Part shown: positions 9,056-17,152 of the stretch, in pieces | Numbering within the stretch: the stretch's first letter is position 1 | Layout: every line of letters starts with the position of its first letter | NCBI RefSeq assembly: GCF_007995155.1 | Contig: NZ_CP042593.1 | Span: 4,320,001 to 4,384,000 of the forward strand | DNA: 64,000 nucleotides | Direction of reading: 5' to 3' | Source: Cytobacillus dafuensis | Lineage (GTDB): Bacteria > Bacillota > Bacilli > Bacillales > Cytobacillaceae | The notes under the pieces: generated by a model | The model's input: only the letters and a program-made list of their open reading frames with translations | Told to the model about the DNA's origin: nothing | Database searches by the model: none | Translations under genes and position numbers: made by a program

Positions 9056-9886
9056 TTAATTTCTAGGATCTACATAATCCGGATAATCAGAAATGATTGC
9101 GTCCACTTTCATTTCAAACAGAAAGTCTGCTGCTTCTTGACTACGCACTGTCCACGATCCAATTTGCATGCCAAGAGAGTGAACTTGATTTACTAATTCT
9201 TCTGTCACAATTCCATAGCTTGGGTTAAACCAATCCGCATAGGTTGAAAATTCTTGTAAAGCTTCCGGTGTTGTATGTGCACGGTTAGAAGTTAATACAC
9301 CGATTGGAACTTTTGGAAGAATCTGATCCATTTTTTTCATTGATTCAAAGTTAAAAGATTGGATAATGATTTTTTCATTTTGCGGTTTATCGAGATTTCG
9401 GTCTTTTAAAGCTTCTGCCACTTGTTCTTCAATACCAGGGTAAAGCTCTGGAGCCTTTAATTCTATTAAAATTCCAACTTTTCCATGGTAACGATCAAGA
9501 ATCTCTTCAAATGTTGGGATTCGTTCTCCTGCAAATTGTTCCCCTTTCCAACTACCTGCATCAAGACTTCTAAGCTGTTCAATTGTTAAATCCCCTACTT
9601 TTCCCGTTCCATCTGTTGTACGATCCACTGTTGTATCATGGATCACTACTAATTCACCATCTTTACTTCTTTGAACATCGATTTCAATATAATCGGCTTT
9701 CATCTCAACTGCTAGATCAAAACCAGCAATCGTATTTTCAGGTGCATAAGCTGTTGCACCACGGTGTGCTACATTATCTACTTGTTTTCTTTCGCCTACT
9801 GTTGGTTCTTCAGCAAACGCCTGACTGAATGGGCTGAATAACAACGAAAAGGCCACCCCTGTACTTATTAATAATTTTTTGCTCAT
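9056..9886 (-). CDS. Secreted glycerophosphodiester phosphodiesterase family protein
   Basis: Hydrolyses deacylated phospholipid head groups or teichoic-acid-derived glycerophosphodiesters to glycerol-3-phosphate outside the membrane. It has a signal peptide (MSKKLLISTG, hydrophobic core, SQAFA) and the GDPD TIM-barrel motifs: AHRGA and PENT near residue 45, EIDVQRSKDG, VVIHD and DRTTDG, then LIELKAP and IIQSFN. The ATG at 9886 is preferred over the one three codons upstream because AGGAG directly abuts the earlier ATG and is spaced 9 nt from this one. The 276-residue length is close to GlpQ. The protein belongs to the GlpQ/UgpQ family; which substrate it prefers cannot be told. Confidence 0.9.
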   Translation of the reverse strand: MSKKLLISTGVAFSLLFSPFSQAFAEEPTVGERKQVDNVAHRGATAYAPENTIAGFDLAVEMKADYIEIDVQRSKDGELVVIHDTTVDRTTDGTGKVGDLTIEQLRSLDAGSWKGEQFAGERIPTFEEILDRYHGKVGILIELKAPELYPGIEEQVAEALKDRNLDKPQNEKIIIQSFNFESMKKMDQILPKVPIGVLTSNRAHTTPEALQEFSTYADWFNPSYGIVTEELVNQVHSLGMQIGSWTVRSQEAADFLFEMKVDAIISDYPDYVDPRN

Positions 9887-10176
9887 TTTCTCCATCTCCT
9901 ATCTAAAATATGTATTCAAATATATTCTAGAAAAGGAATGTTTAACTAGTATGTACATATATTTATAGCTTAATGAAGATTGTGTTAACAAAATTCGATC
10001 TTTTTCCTTACGTTTTTTTACAAACCTAATAATGGAATTTATAGTATAGAAATACTCTACTACTCCATTTTACCTCCGACTTTCGATGGTATTGTCTTTA
10101 AATTTCCAACATCAAACGATACTTTTGAAAAGGCTCTTTTCGCATATATTGTTGCTTTTGCCTTCAAATTTTGCCC

Positions 10177-10365
10177 GTTGATTTCCGCTGTGGTCACGCA
10201 GCGATCGCGGGGAGAGACGTGAGCCTCCTCGGCGCTTGCGCCTGTGGGGTCTCACGCTTCCCTCCATTCCCGCAGGACATTGAATAAGCTTCCTTGAAAT
10301 TAACACCGCACGAAGGAAATGCGAATGCATTTTCGAGGAGTCAAGTGCCCTCCGCTCCAATCAAC
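10177..10365. repeat. Bacillaceae GTTGATTxxxGCxGC interspersed repeat (copy A)
   Basis: Bounded by GTTGATTTCCGCTG and CCGCTCCAATCAAC, which are inverted with respect to each other, and rich in GC hairpins. The same family is present at 61544-61672 inside the glycolytic operon. It is a familiar Bacillaceae intergenic repeat and much more GC-rich than its surroundings. Copy A carries an extra internal segment (about 10270-10340). It occupies most of the 9887-10426 gap; the rest is the promoter region of the phosphodiesterase gene. Confidence 0.8.
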
Positions 10366-10426
10366 TCAGATAGTTAAATAAAAATTGCATTAAAAACAAC
10401 AAACTTTACGAATACAGCCTTTGACA

Positions 10427-10463
10427 AAAAATGATGAAAGAGGACTTGTCCCCTTTCATCATT
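10427..10463 (-). terminator. Terminator of cueP
   Basis: On the minus strand ATGATGAAAG/CTTTCATCAT forms a 10-bp stem followed by TTTTTT. It lies directly after the second half of the cueP reading frame, so transcription is punctuated as if the whole 177-codon frame were one gene. Confidence 0.85.
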
Positions 10464-10467
10464 TATT

Positions 10468-11001
10468 TTACTGCATCAACTTCATCGTTGTGATACAGGT
10501 TGGATCACCTTCAAATGTAGATAGCTTTGACTCTGCTATTTTTCCATCGTGCTCAATTTTGATCTGGAAAGTTTTATCCCGAGGTAACCACAAATCAATA
10601 AATCCATTAGATGGAGAGGTAACCATTTCATCCTGGATAACATTGCCATCCGCGTCTTCAATAAATAAGTTAAATTCTTTATTTGCAAGTTCACCTTGAC
10701 AACCTGTCAAGCTATGATTCGTTCATGGATGGGTTTCATTCATGTAAGGTGCAATCGAAACAAAAAACTCATCTTTAGGTAAATCATACGAAGTTTTATT
10801 TCCATCATTTTCAGTCACAATGAGTTGTTGCGATGTAATGGAGGCATTTTCTGCCTTTATATTCCCTATACTATAATCATTCACCAAAGCCTTAATGTCA
10901 TCTGATTCTTTTACAAGCTTTGCTTCATCTTTATCTGTGCTTCCGCAAGCAGTTAGTATAACTGCCGTTAACAAAGTAATGATTAATCCTTTTATTTTCA
11001 T
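10468..11001 (-). CDS. cueP: CueP family metal-binding lipoprotein with in-frame UGA (candidate selenoprotein, or nonsense mutant)
   Basis: CueP proteins are exported copper-binding proteins (the Salmonella member delivers Cu to SodCII). The N-terminus is a lipoprotein signal (LLTAVILTAC). The frame is open for 92 codons, hits TGA at 10723-10725, and then continues in the same frame without any other stop for 84 codons to a normal end and terminator. The residues around the UGA read NETHP-UGA-TNHSLTGCQGE; as I recall the family, homologs have Cys at this position, next to the conserved GCQGE. A hairpin with an AGGTT loop follows 11 nt after the UGA. Either the codon is read as selenocysteine or it is a single very recent nonsense mutation. 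ATG at 11001 with GGGAGG upstream. Confidence 0.75.
10695..10711 (-). promoter_or_regulatory. SECIS-like hairpin downstream of the cueP UGA
   Basis: CTTGACAGGTTGTCAAG folds as a perfect 6-bp stem with the loop AGGTT. The loop begins 17 nt after the UGA. Bacterial SECIS elements sit at this distance and have a G/GU at the loop start; the fdhF loop is also AGGU. The same bases encode the conserved SLTGCQG, so the hairpin could be coincidental. Confidence 0.4.
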
Positions 11002-11036
11002 TTAAGATTCATTCCTCCCTTTGTCTTTTTTTAACC

Positions 11037-11071
11037 ATTATACCCTTTACTTTGTTTCAAAACTTAAGTTT
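11037..11071 (-). promoter_or_regulatory. cueP promoter -10 and palindromic candidate operator
   Basis: Minus-strand TATAAT at 11037-11042 with a perfect palindrome AAACTTAAGTTT at 11060-11071 just upstream, about where a -35 box would be. A metal-responsive regulator could act here, but none is encoded beside the gene. Confidence 0.4.
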
Positions 11072-11170
11072 GCACTAATTTACACAAATTCTACCAGATT
11101 ATAGCTTAATGACTTAGTAAACCGAGACCCTAATTTGGTATTAATAAAACAGTTCTAATCATATTCTTAT

Positions 11171-11446
11171 AAAGTGAAACTTCCATCAGTGGGGGTTTTT
11201 CGACGCACAGGACGTGCTAGTGCCGACGTTGCCACAGGACGTGGTGTTCTTAGTCGGCCTTCATCCCCCACTGATGGTTAGTTGCGGCCCACAGGAAGTG
11301 GGTCACGCAGACGTTGCCACACGATGTGGCGCTTTTAGTCTGTGTTCATTTTACGGGCTTTTACGAGCAATTGTCCTCCACCTATCTTCCTCGCTTCTCT
11401 CTCAAACTTGAGGTGGGGGCCTTACTGCCCGTTAATGCGGGATAAA
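11171..11446 (+). repeat. Four-copy structured element, copy 3 (276 bp)
   Basis: Full-length like copy 1, again after a TTAT flank and ending GCGGGATAAA. The right-hand long stem has changed on both arms from ACTT/AAGT to ACCT/AGGT, while the outer CAGT/ACTG pairs are partly lost. It lies 25 bp before the start of the sugar dehydrogenase gene and so within its leader or promoter region. Confidence 0.85.
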
Positions 11447-11471
11447 AGAAAACTAAGAAGGAGTGTAAAGT

Positions 11472-12905
11472 TTGTTGATAAAAGTAAAGGTTCGTTTACG
11501 GCCCATTGTAAGTAAGGTGAATTTGCCGACTGTTTTAAAAACTGCGATACTTCCGGGTGACTCAAAAGAAACATTATTTATTGCTACCCAGGTAGGAGAG
11601 ATTTTTTACATAAGAGACGAAGTTGTACGGACTTTTTTAGATATTCGCCCGCGAATCATAAAATTAGGCACTTCTGAACCGGGTGTTTCTGGTGCTGGAT
11701 ATGATGAACGAGGATTGTTAGGGCTAGCGTTTCATCCCGATTTTTATTATAACAGGCTGTTTTATCTTCATTATTCAGTAGCTGGAACACAAGGTCCAGG
11801 TGCTCTTTCTGAATCTTTTTCACCTAACCCGTGTGATCCAAAAACTTTAAATCTAAGGTGGATAAATAGAGAAACTCAATATGATCATATTGATACTGTG
11901 GAAGAATGGATTTTACCATCGAATGGTCAACCTCAAAAACGACGGACATTACTAAACTTAAGAAGACCATTTTTTAATCATAATGGTGTCAATAACTTAA
12001 ATTTTTCACCTGAAACAGGAAAACTTGTTTTAACCACCGGAGATGGTGGAGCAGGCTATGATCCATTCAATTTAAGCCAGAATGATATGGAAATCGCCGG
12101 AAAAATAATAGAAATTGATGTAGTTAAGAATACATTTATCCAGAATCCACCCGTAGTCACACGCTTTAATGAACTTCCCGTACCTATTCAGGAAACACTT
12201 ACGGTGATTGCCAAAGGGGTTCGGAATATACCGGGCATTTCATTTCAAAGGTTTTATAATCAATATATCAAATATGTGGGAAATGTCGGACAGGATTTGG
12301 TAGAGTCAATTTTTTCATTCGGTCAATATAAACCAATACCAGTTACCCTGCTTGTTCAAGCTTTTTCAATGAAATCTGAAGCTGACCAAGAAGGATTTAT
12401 TAACTTTGGCTGGCGAGGGTGGGAAGGTATTTTCCCTACTCCGATTATACAGGGTTGCTCTGCAAATCCGACTTTGGATGAGAAAATAATTGCTTATTAT
12501 AATGAAGCAGTAAAATTATCAGTAAGGCGTCTTCAGCCTGTAACTAGTTATTTTCATAAAGATCAAAGGCCAGATAAATTTGGAGGAACTGCCCTTACAG
12601 GAGTGCAAGCCTTTATGGGGAATAGAATCCCCGCTTTAACAGGAAGTGTTGTGTTTACCGATCTAGCACGAAAGGAAGAAGTTCAATCTCCTACTAGAGG
12701 GGTTTTAGCTTATACTAGGATAAGAACAGATTGTAAACTAAATGATTTTAGTGTTATTCAAACTGATTATAATTTTGGGTCCGGGTCGGCTTATTATGTT
12801 AGTTTGGGAACGAATCTGGATCAAACTAGACTATTTTTAGGGGTTTATGGCTCTATGAAAGTGACTGATTTTAATCAAGGTACTGTTTTTGAAATTATTC
12901 CTTGA
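11472..12905 (+). CDS. PQQ-dependent sugar (glucose/sorbosone) dehydrogenase-like protein
   Basis: A six-bladed beta-propeller protein of the soluble aldose/sorbosone dehydrogenase family, 477 residues. Family signatures include a hydrophobic opening blade, RGLLGLAFHPDF near residue 80, FNHNGVNNLNFSPETGKL near 165 (the position of the active-site His), TTGDGGAGYDP, GKIIEID, KGVRN, and the closing FGGTALTG and GSVVFTDL blades. No signal peptide is obvious, so export is uncertain; PQQ is not known to be made by Bacillus, so another role is possible. TTG start (11472) behind AGAAGGAGTG. Nothing adjacent suggests a pathway. The gene is monocistronic, with a relic downstream. Confidence 0.8.
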   Translation: MLIKVKVRLRPIVSKVNLPTVLKTAILPGDSKETLFIATQVGEIFYIRDEVVRTFLDIRPRIIKLGTSEPGVSGAGYDERGLLGLAFHPDFYYNRLFYLHYSVAGTQGPGALSESFSPNPCDPKTLNLRWINRETQYDHIDTVEEWILPSNGQPQKRRTLLNLRRPFFNHNGVNNLNFSPETGKLVLTTGDGGAGYDPFNLSQNDMEIAGKIIEIDVVKNTFIQNPPVVTRFNELPVPIQETLTVIAKGVRNIPGISFQRFYNQYIKYVGNVGQDLVESIFSFGQYKPIPVTLLVQAFSMKSEADQEGFINFGWRGWEGIFPTPIIQGCSANPTLDEKIIAYYNEAVKLSVRRLQPVTSYFHKDQRPDKFGGTALTGVQAFMGNRIPALTGSVVFTDLARKEEVQSPTRGVLAYTRIRTDCKLNDFSVIQTDYNFGSGSAYYVSLGTNLDQTRLFLGVYGSMKVTDFNQGTVFEIIP

Positions 12906-12931
12906 TTCAAAACTATTCAATTCGACTTAAT

Positions 12932-13059
12932 ACCTTCGATGCATTACTACCGAAAGACCAAAATACGCTGAAGCCATTGAGGAATTATGAGATTATACGG
13001 ATAAGCAATTGGAACCCCAATTTGTTGGACTATTTATCGAGATGATTTCGGAAGACTAA
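12932..13059 (+). pseudogene. Relic of an HD-GYP/HD-domain protein C-terminus
   Basis: Reading with one frame slip, the stretch gives FDAL-TERPKYAEAIEEL, then TGA, then DYTDKQLEPQFVGLFIEMI. This resembles the end of HD-GYP phosphodiesterases (TxRPY...A..EL....G.QFDP..V..F). It contains an internal stop, a frameshift and no start. A terminator-like hairpin follows. Confidence 0.5.
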
Positions 13060-13061
13060 AT

Positions 13062-13084
13062 CGTGCATTTTTAAAAAATGCACG
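13062..13084 (+). terminator. Hairpin terminator after the HD relic
   Basis: CGTGCATTTTT / AAAAATGCACG inverted repeat, followed by CGTTTGTTTAAT; probably shared by the sugar dehydrogenase transcript. Confidence 0.5.
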
Positions 13085-13155
13085 ACCGTTTGTTTAATAA
13101 CATTATTAATAAGCAAGTTACTATTGTTGCCTATTAAAAAGCAAGGCCCTGCTTG

Positions 13156-13545
13156 TTATTTGACTATTACTTTTCCAACCATTCCTTCCTGGAAATGGTA
13201 CCGACATATCAGTTCATATGTACCTGGATTTTTCGGTGTCACGGTAATGGTTTTTTCTTTTCCCGGCTGGACTTCAGCATCAATTCCGAGCTTTTCCACG
13301 GTGAAGGTGTGTTCTTTCGTACCTTTGTTTTTCAATATCAACGTTGTGGTTGTTCCATTCGGAATTGTAATGACTTTTGGATTAAAGTAATTATCGTTCA
13401 TTACGACCTCAATCGATTTCACCGTATCCATAGGCTGAGTTACAGCACCGGATTCGGCAAATACGCCGAGTGAGCCTGAAGTGTTCACAACCACCATCAG
13501 CGCAAGCAAAACTACCAATCCTGTTAAACACTTTTTCAGAAACAT
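13156..13545 (-). CDS. Cupredoxin domain-containing secreted protein
   Basis: A 129-residue exported blue-copper-like protein. The signal peptide spans residues 1-30 (MFLKKCLTGL, hydrophobic core, GVFA). The cupredoxin fold occupies 45-129, with the putative type 1 copper ligands His79 (KEHTF), Cys114, His117 and Met122 in the motif CRYHFQEGM. It probably carries electrons or binds copper outside the membrane; the partner is unknown. The start at 13545 is fixed by AAAGGAGG eight bases upstream; a longer open frame extends to 13809 but has no ribosome binding site. It lies beside the catalase gene, facing away from it, and 2 kb from the CueP-like gene, a loose copper/redox grouping. Confidence 0.88.
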   Translation of the reverse strand: MFLKKCLTGLVVLLALMVVVNTSGSLGVFAESGAVTQPMDTVKSIEVVMNDNYFNPKVITIPNGTTTTLILKNKGTKEHTFTVEKLGIDAEVQPGKEKTITVTPKNPGTYELICRYHFQEGMVGKVIVK

Positions 13546-14008
13546 TCGCAAGCCCTCCTTTCCTATCAGTATTTTTTCCAATTCATAAAATATTATCACT
13601 ATAAATTGGGTTCCAACCTCCATTAAATGGCACTTTAATTGAACAATACAGTCAAAAGAAACCCTTATATTAATACAGTGTTTTGCCCCTTCAGACATTT
13701 CCTTGCTCCTATTTTTCTGGCATTCTAACTTGAGTAATCGTTCCATTAATATCTTCAGCATAAGGTAGTCAATTTCACTTTTAACCTCTCCAGTAAAGGT
13801 CCACTGCATAGGAATTTTCGTTAACTAGCGGTCTATTCACATATCGGTTCAATTTCACTTTATATTGCCATTCCCTGAAAAATGCTACTAACTTTAAGAA
13901 ACTATATTTCTAAAGAATGCTGAAAATAAAAGAAGAAGATACATATTCGAGTCTTAAAAATCATATTTAGTAACAATTGATGGAAATTAAATTTTGGAGG
14001 CAATAATA
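13546..14008. other. Divergent intergenic region between cupredoxin and catalase genes
   Basis: Holds the promoters of both genes, though no clean -35/-10 pair stands out. On the minus strand about 13690-13760 an 18-codon stretch (LPYAEDINGTITQVRMPEK, stop) looks like the end of a lost gene. No repeat or RNA was recognised. Confidence 0.4.
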
Positions 14009-15400
14009 ATGAGTGAAAAACATCATAAACAGAGGCAAACTTTATTAGAGGAAAGCCATTATGAGAATCGAGACCTCTCCAATTGGACTGATGATGAGCT
14101 GGCTAAACTTCATTCCCAAACGATCGGCTCTAGGGGACCTGTACTGGAACAAGATGGTGTACTACACGAAACCTTACAAGAATTTATTCATGAAAAGATT
14201 TTAGAAAGACCTGTTCATGTAAAAGGATCTGGTGCATTTGGTTATTTTCAAACGATATATTCGATGTCCGAACATACAAAACTGAGCTTTTTACAAAATT
14301 CTAATCTGAGAGTTCCTGTTATGGTTCGCTTTTCGTTAGCTATCGGTACGAAAGGAACACCTGATACATCTAGAAATGTACGTGGTTTTTCTACAAAGTT
14401 TTATACAGAAGATGGCGTTTTTGATCTTTTATGTAATCACATTCCTATCTTTTCTATTCGTGATGCGATACGATTTCCGGAATTTATTAAAGCATTCTCA
14501 CCATCGCCAAAAAATAATTTAATTGATCCTAATAGTTCTTGGAGCTTTGTAGCAAGAGTGCCTGAATCGATTCATTTTGTTGTACGTTTATACTCTGATG
14601 CTGGTACGGTAAAAAGTTATCGCCACATTCCAGGTCATAGTGTAAATACATATGTTTGGAGAAGTGCTCAAGGTATTAGAAAGTATGTTAAATACCATTG
14701 GTACCCATTTGAAGGTGTACAATACATTGGTAGCGAAGAAGCAAATAGACTAGCAGCTGAAAATCCTGATTACGCTGGTAAAGATTTATACGATGCGATT
14801 GCGGGTGGTAAACCGGTGGAATATGGCTTATATGTCCAGCTCATGGACCCAAAGGATGAAGCAAATCTTTCTTATGATCCTTTAGACGATACAAAAGTAT
14901 GGGATGAAAAAGAGTACCCCCTAATACCAGTAGGCAAAATGGTATTAAATAAAAATCCTGATAATTATATGGAACAAATAGAAAAAGTCGCCTTCTCCAC
15001 TTCTAATTTACTAGACGGCGCAGAATTATCTGATGATAAAATACTGCAGGGCCGTGCCAATATTTATAGTGATTCTCAAAGAAGAAGAATTGGAGCTGAA
15101 TTTCGTAAATTACCGGTTAACCAACAGCAAAATTGGACACCAGCGAATCAAATTACAAGTGGTGATGGAAGATATGTTGAAGGCAAACTAGAAAGAACTT
15201 CTATAACAAAGCAAGACGATTTTGGGCAGGCTGGTGAATTCTATACAAGGTTAACCCAAATAGAAAAAGAACATCTTGCCGAAAATTTAGCTAGTGATTT
15301 GAAAGTTATATCTGATGATATTAGAAAGAAAGTTATGGAGTATTTCAATAAAGTATCACCTGACTTAGCAATGAGAATTGAGATTGAAATGAAAAATTGA
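14009..15400 (+). CDS. Catalase (heme-dependent, small-subunit type)
   Basis: Disproportionates hydrogen peroxide in the cytoplasm. The 463 residues match the small-subunit monofunctional catalase fold. The distal His lies in ERPVHVKGSGAFGYF, with Val where most catalases have Ala. NHIPIFSIRDAIRFPEFI holds the distal Asn region, RVPESIH and FEGVQYI are conserved, and the proximal Tyr is in ILQGRANIYSDSQRRR. The C-terminal HLAENLASDL helix is also typical. ATG at 14009 is chosen because TTGGAGG sits 8 nt upstream; the TTG five codons earlier is part of that site. It is most like Bacillus KatX/KatB-type enzymes, but a subtype cannot be set. Terminator at 15409. Confidence 0.93.
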   Translation: MSEKHHKQRQTLLEESHYENRDLSNWTDDELAKLHSQTIGSRGPVLEQDGVLHETLQEFIHEKILERPVHVKGSGAFGYFQTIYSMSEHTKLSFLQNSNLRVPVMVRFSLAIGTKGTPDTSRNVRGFSTKFYTEDGVFDLLCNHIPIFSIRDAIRFPEFIKAFSPSPKNNLIDPNSSWSFVARVPESIHFVVRLYSDAGTVKSYRHIPGHSVNTYVWRSAQGIRKYVKYHWYPFEGVQYIGSEEANRLAAENPDYAGKDLYDAIAGGKPVEYGLYVQLMDPKDEANLSYDPLDDTKVWDEKEYPLIPVGKMVLNKNPDNYMEQIEKVAFSTSNLLDGAELSDDKILQGRANIYSDSQRRRIGAEFRKLPVNQQQNWTPANQITSGDGRYVEGKLERTSITKQDDFGQAGEFYTRLTQIEKEHLAENLASDLKVISDDIRKKVMEYFNKVSPDLAMRIEIEMKN

Positions 15401-15408
15401 TAGATGAT

Positions 15409-15446
15409 AAAAAATGTCAATCATAAGATTAAAATGACGTTTTTTG
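15409..15446 (+). terminator. Catalase terminator
   Basis: AAAAAATGTCA ... TGACGTTTTTT inverted repeat directly after the stop codon, ending in a T-run. Confidence 0.75.
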
Positions 15447-15563
15447 TATAAAATTTATTAATTTCCACCATGTTTTAATAACCGTATACTTTCACAAATA
15501 CTACTATTGTTGCATTGAAATAAAATTTAATTAAAAGTATCGTGCGAGCTCATATTTTTCGAT

Positions 15564-15780
15564 AAAGTGAAACTTTAATCAGTGGGGGTTTTATTCATCC
15601 CCCACTGATTATTAGTTGCGGCCCACAGGAAGTGGGTCACACAGACGTTGCCACACGATGTGGCGCTTTTAGTCTGTGTTCATTTTATGGGCTTTTACGG
15701 ACAGTTGATCTCCCACCTAACTTCTTTGCTTTCGCTGAATTTTGAGGTAGGAGTCTTACTGCCCGTTAATGCGGGATAAA
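15564..15780 (+). repeat. Four-copy structured element, copy 4 (217 bp, shortest)
   Basis: The first stem is reduced to a simple hairpin: all inner hairpins of copy 1 are absent and the loop is TTTTATTCAT. The pairing itself is kept by a double change (TAATCAG with CTGATTA). The middle block is nearly identical to the other copies. The last stem uses CTCCCACCT against AGGTAGGAG with one mismatch. Left flank CGAT, right end GCGGGATAAA. Confidence 0.85.
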
Positions 15781-15782
15781 TA

Positions 15783-15824
15783 AAAAGAATCCATTTTGAA
15801 GAATAATCATAATGGATTCTTTTA
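15783..15824. terminator. Bidirectional hairpin terminator
   Basis: AAAGAATCCATT (15784-15795) pairs with AATGGATTCTTT (15811-15822), with A and T runs on both sides. It directly abuts structured element copy 4. Confidence 0.6.
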
Positions 15825-15932
15825 TTCTTGAATGAACATTCCGCTTGTCCAAGGATAATGCTCTTTAATGGAATAACCAAAACATGCTCTTACCCTAAAA
15901 TTATTAATTTTTGTTTCACTAACTCCCCCCAT
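15822..15932 (-). CDS. Short ORF or gene relic, 36 codons
   Basis: Opens with ATG inside ACAAATGGGGGG and ends FGYSIKEHYPWTSGMFIQE before TAA. No ribosome binding site precedes this ATG. The tail looks like natural protein, so it is more likely the end of a decayed gene than a functional peptide. The remaining 15933-16107 stretch shows nothing recognisable. Confidence 0.25.
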   Translation of the reverse strand: MGGVSETKINNFRVRACFGYSIKEHYPWTSGMFIQE

Positions 15933-16107
15933 TTGTTTAAGTATAATTATTCACAATCTTGTTATCCCAAAAAAGAGTTACCAAAGAAGCACGTATTAAA
16001 AAATCACGAAACGGCCACTTTATTATTTCCCCCATTATTACATTTGCGTCACTTCACTTGAATATAAACTATTTTTAAAACTCAATTACGGTTTATAGCA
16101 TATTCAG

Positions 16108-16656
16108 TTATAAAAAAGAATGAATTAAAAATAGAATTGCAAAAGCAACCCCAGACCGCAAATGCCACTTCCGGTCCATCCTCTGATATCGAAATAGTCC
16201 TGATATAGGAACTGGAAGCAGGACTAGCAAGGAAAGCAATCCGCTTATATTATTAAAATCAAATTTGAAACCGTACATAAAGACAGCTACAGTATGCAAC
16301 ATAATAAAAGCGATGGCGATAATCGCTACTGGAGTATGCCATCTACGGGCAAAACGAAGCAAAGTGGACAACCACTTTTTTACCTTGCCTTGACCTTTCA
16401 ACATATGAAGCCTAATAACACGAAGAAGCACATAATAAGCAAGTACAAAAAATAAGGCAATTCTTGCATTGGACCCATAACCTTTAAATGTATGTTCGAA
16501 CTGCCTGCTGTGCAGAGTGGTTAATGAAAGGTGAAATAGTCCCTTAAGTTCCCAAAGCATTATCGAAACAGCGAAAATTATCGTCACGATTATCCATATT
16601 CGTTCCTTTTTAGGAATCCATCCTTGTTTTTGGACCTTGATTTCCCGTGTATTCAT
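16108..16656 (-). CDS. Four-helix membrane protein, cytochrome b-like
   Basis: 182 residues with a basic N-terminus and about five hydrophobic segments (near 22-42, 65-82, 108-132, 138-155 and 165-182). Histidines sit inside or at the ends of helices (RRWHTPVAI, IMLHTVAVF, WHLRSG, LFLIHSF), in the pattern used by di-heme cytochrome b561/ferric-reductase-like proteins. Function is not known; electron transfer across the membrane is inferred from the His pattern only. AGGAG lies 12 nt before the ATG. Single gene, with no partner visible. Confidence 0.65.
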   Translation of the reverse strand: MNTREIKVQKQGWIPKKERIWIIVTIIFAVSIMLWELKGLFHLSLTTLHSRQFEHTFKGYGSNARIALFFVLAYYVLLRVIRLHMLKGQGKVKKWLSTLLRFARRWHTPVAIIAIAFIMLHTVAVFMYGFKFDFNNISGLLSLLVLLPVPISGLFRYQRMDRKWHLRSGVAFAILFLIHSFL

Positions 16657-17069
16657 TGATATCTGTACTCCTATAAATAAGACGTAGAGTTGACACTACA
16701 TTTCTGCATTTTAAATTAAAAAACAACTTTTAGATACTTAACTTGATCAAATCACGGTAACTCCATCTTCTGCTTAAGTAACCGATAGATTAAATAAAAT
16801 ACTTCATATCGCTTAAATTAATACATTCGGTTTCATCACTAAGTTGTTCAAATAAACTAAATATGACATATAAATGTCTCCATTTTTTTATGAAACAGAC
16901 CACTTAAAGTTAAAATAACCTTCAATTTTATTTAAATACAGTGTAGCACTATAAATGAATACATTTTCTATTTTAATGAATTATTAATTAAAAAATAGGT
17001 TTATAAGAATAATAAAAAAAACTATTCACTGTTCTAAGATGTGTTATTCCAGAATATGGCCCGATACAT
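16657..17069. other. Gene-poor AT-rich intergenic region
   Basis: About 400 bp between the membrane protein gene and the lsa terminator. No ORF with a ribosome binding site, no repeat and no RNA motif was recognised. Confidence 0.4.
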
Positions 17070-17100
17070 AAAAAAGACGCGTTCCTTAATAAACGCGCCC
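17070..17100 (-). terminator. Terminator of the Lsa-type ABC-F gene
   Basis: On the minus strand GGCGCGTT/AACGCGTC hairpin followed by TTTTTT. The hairpin resembles the GCGCCCGATT-type repeats at 21636 and 30904. Confidence 0.8.
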
Positions 17101-17152
17101 TATAGTTTAATATTCTGATTTATTGATTATATATTCAATTCTTCATATTTAA

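Noticed and set aside
10112..10360. 82-codon minus-strand ORF
   Set aside because: Arginine- and serine-rich translation of the GC-rich repeat at 10177-10365; not a protein.
13546..13809. Long N-terminal extension of the cupredoxin protein
   Set aside because: The signal peptide and AAAGGAGG both place the start at 13545; the upstream codons show no domain.
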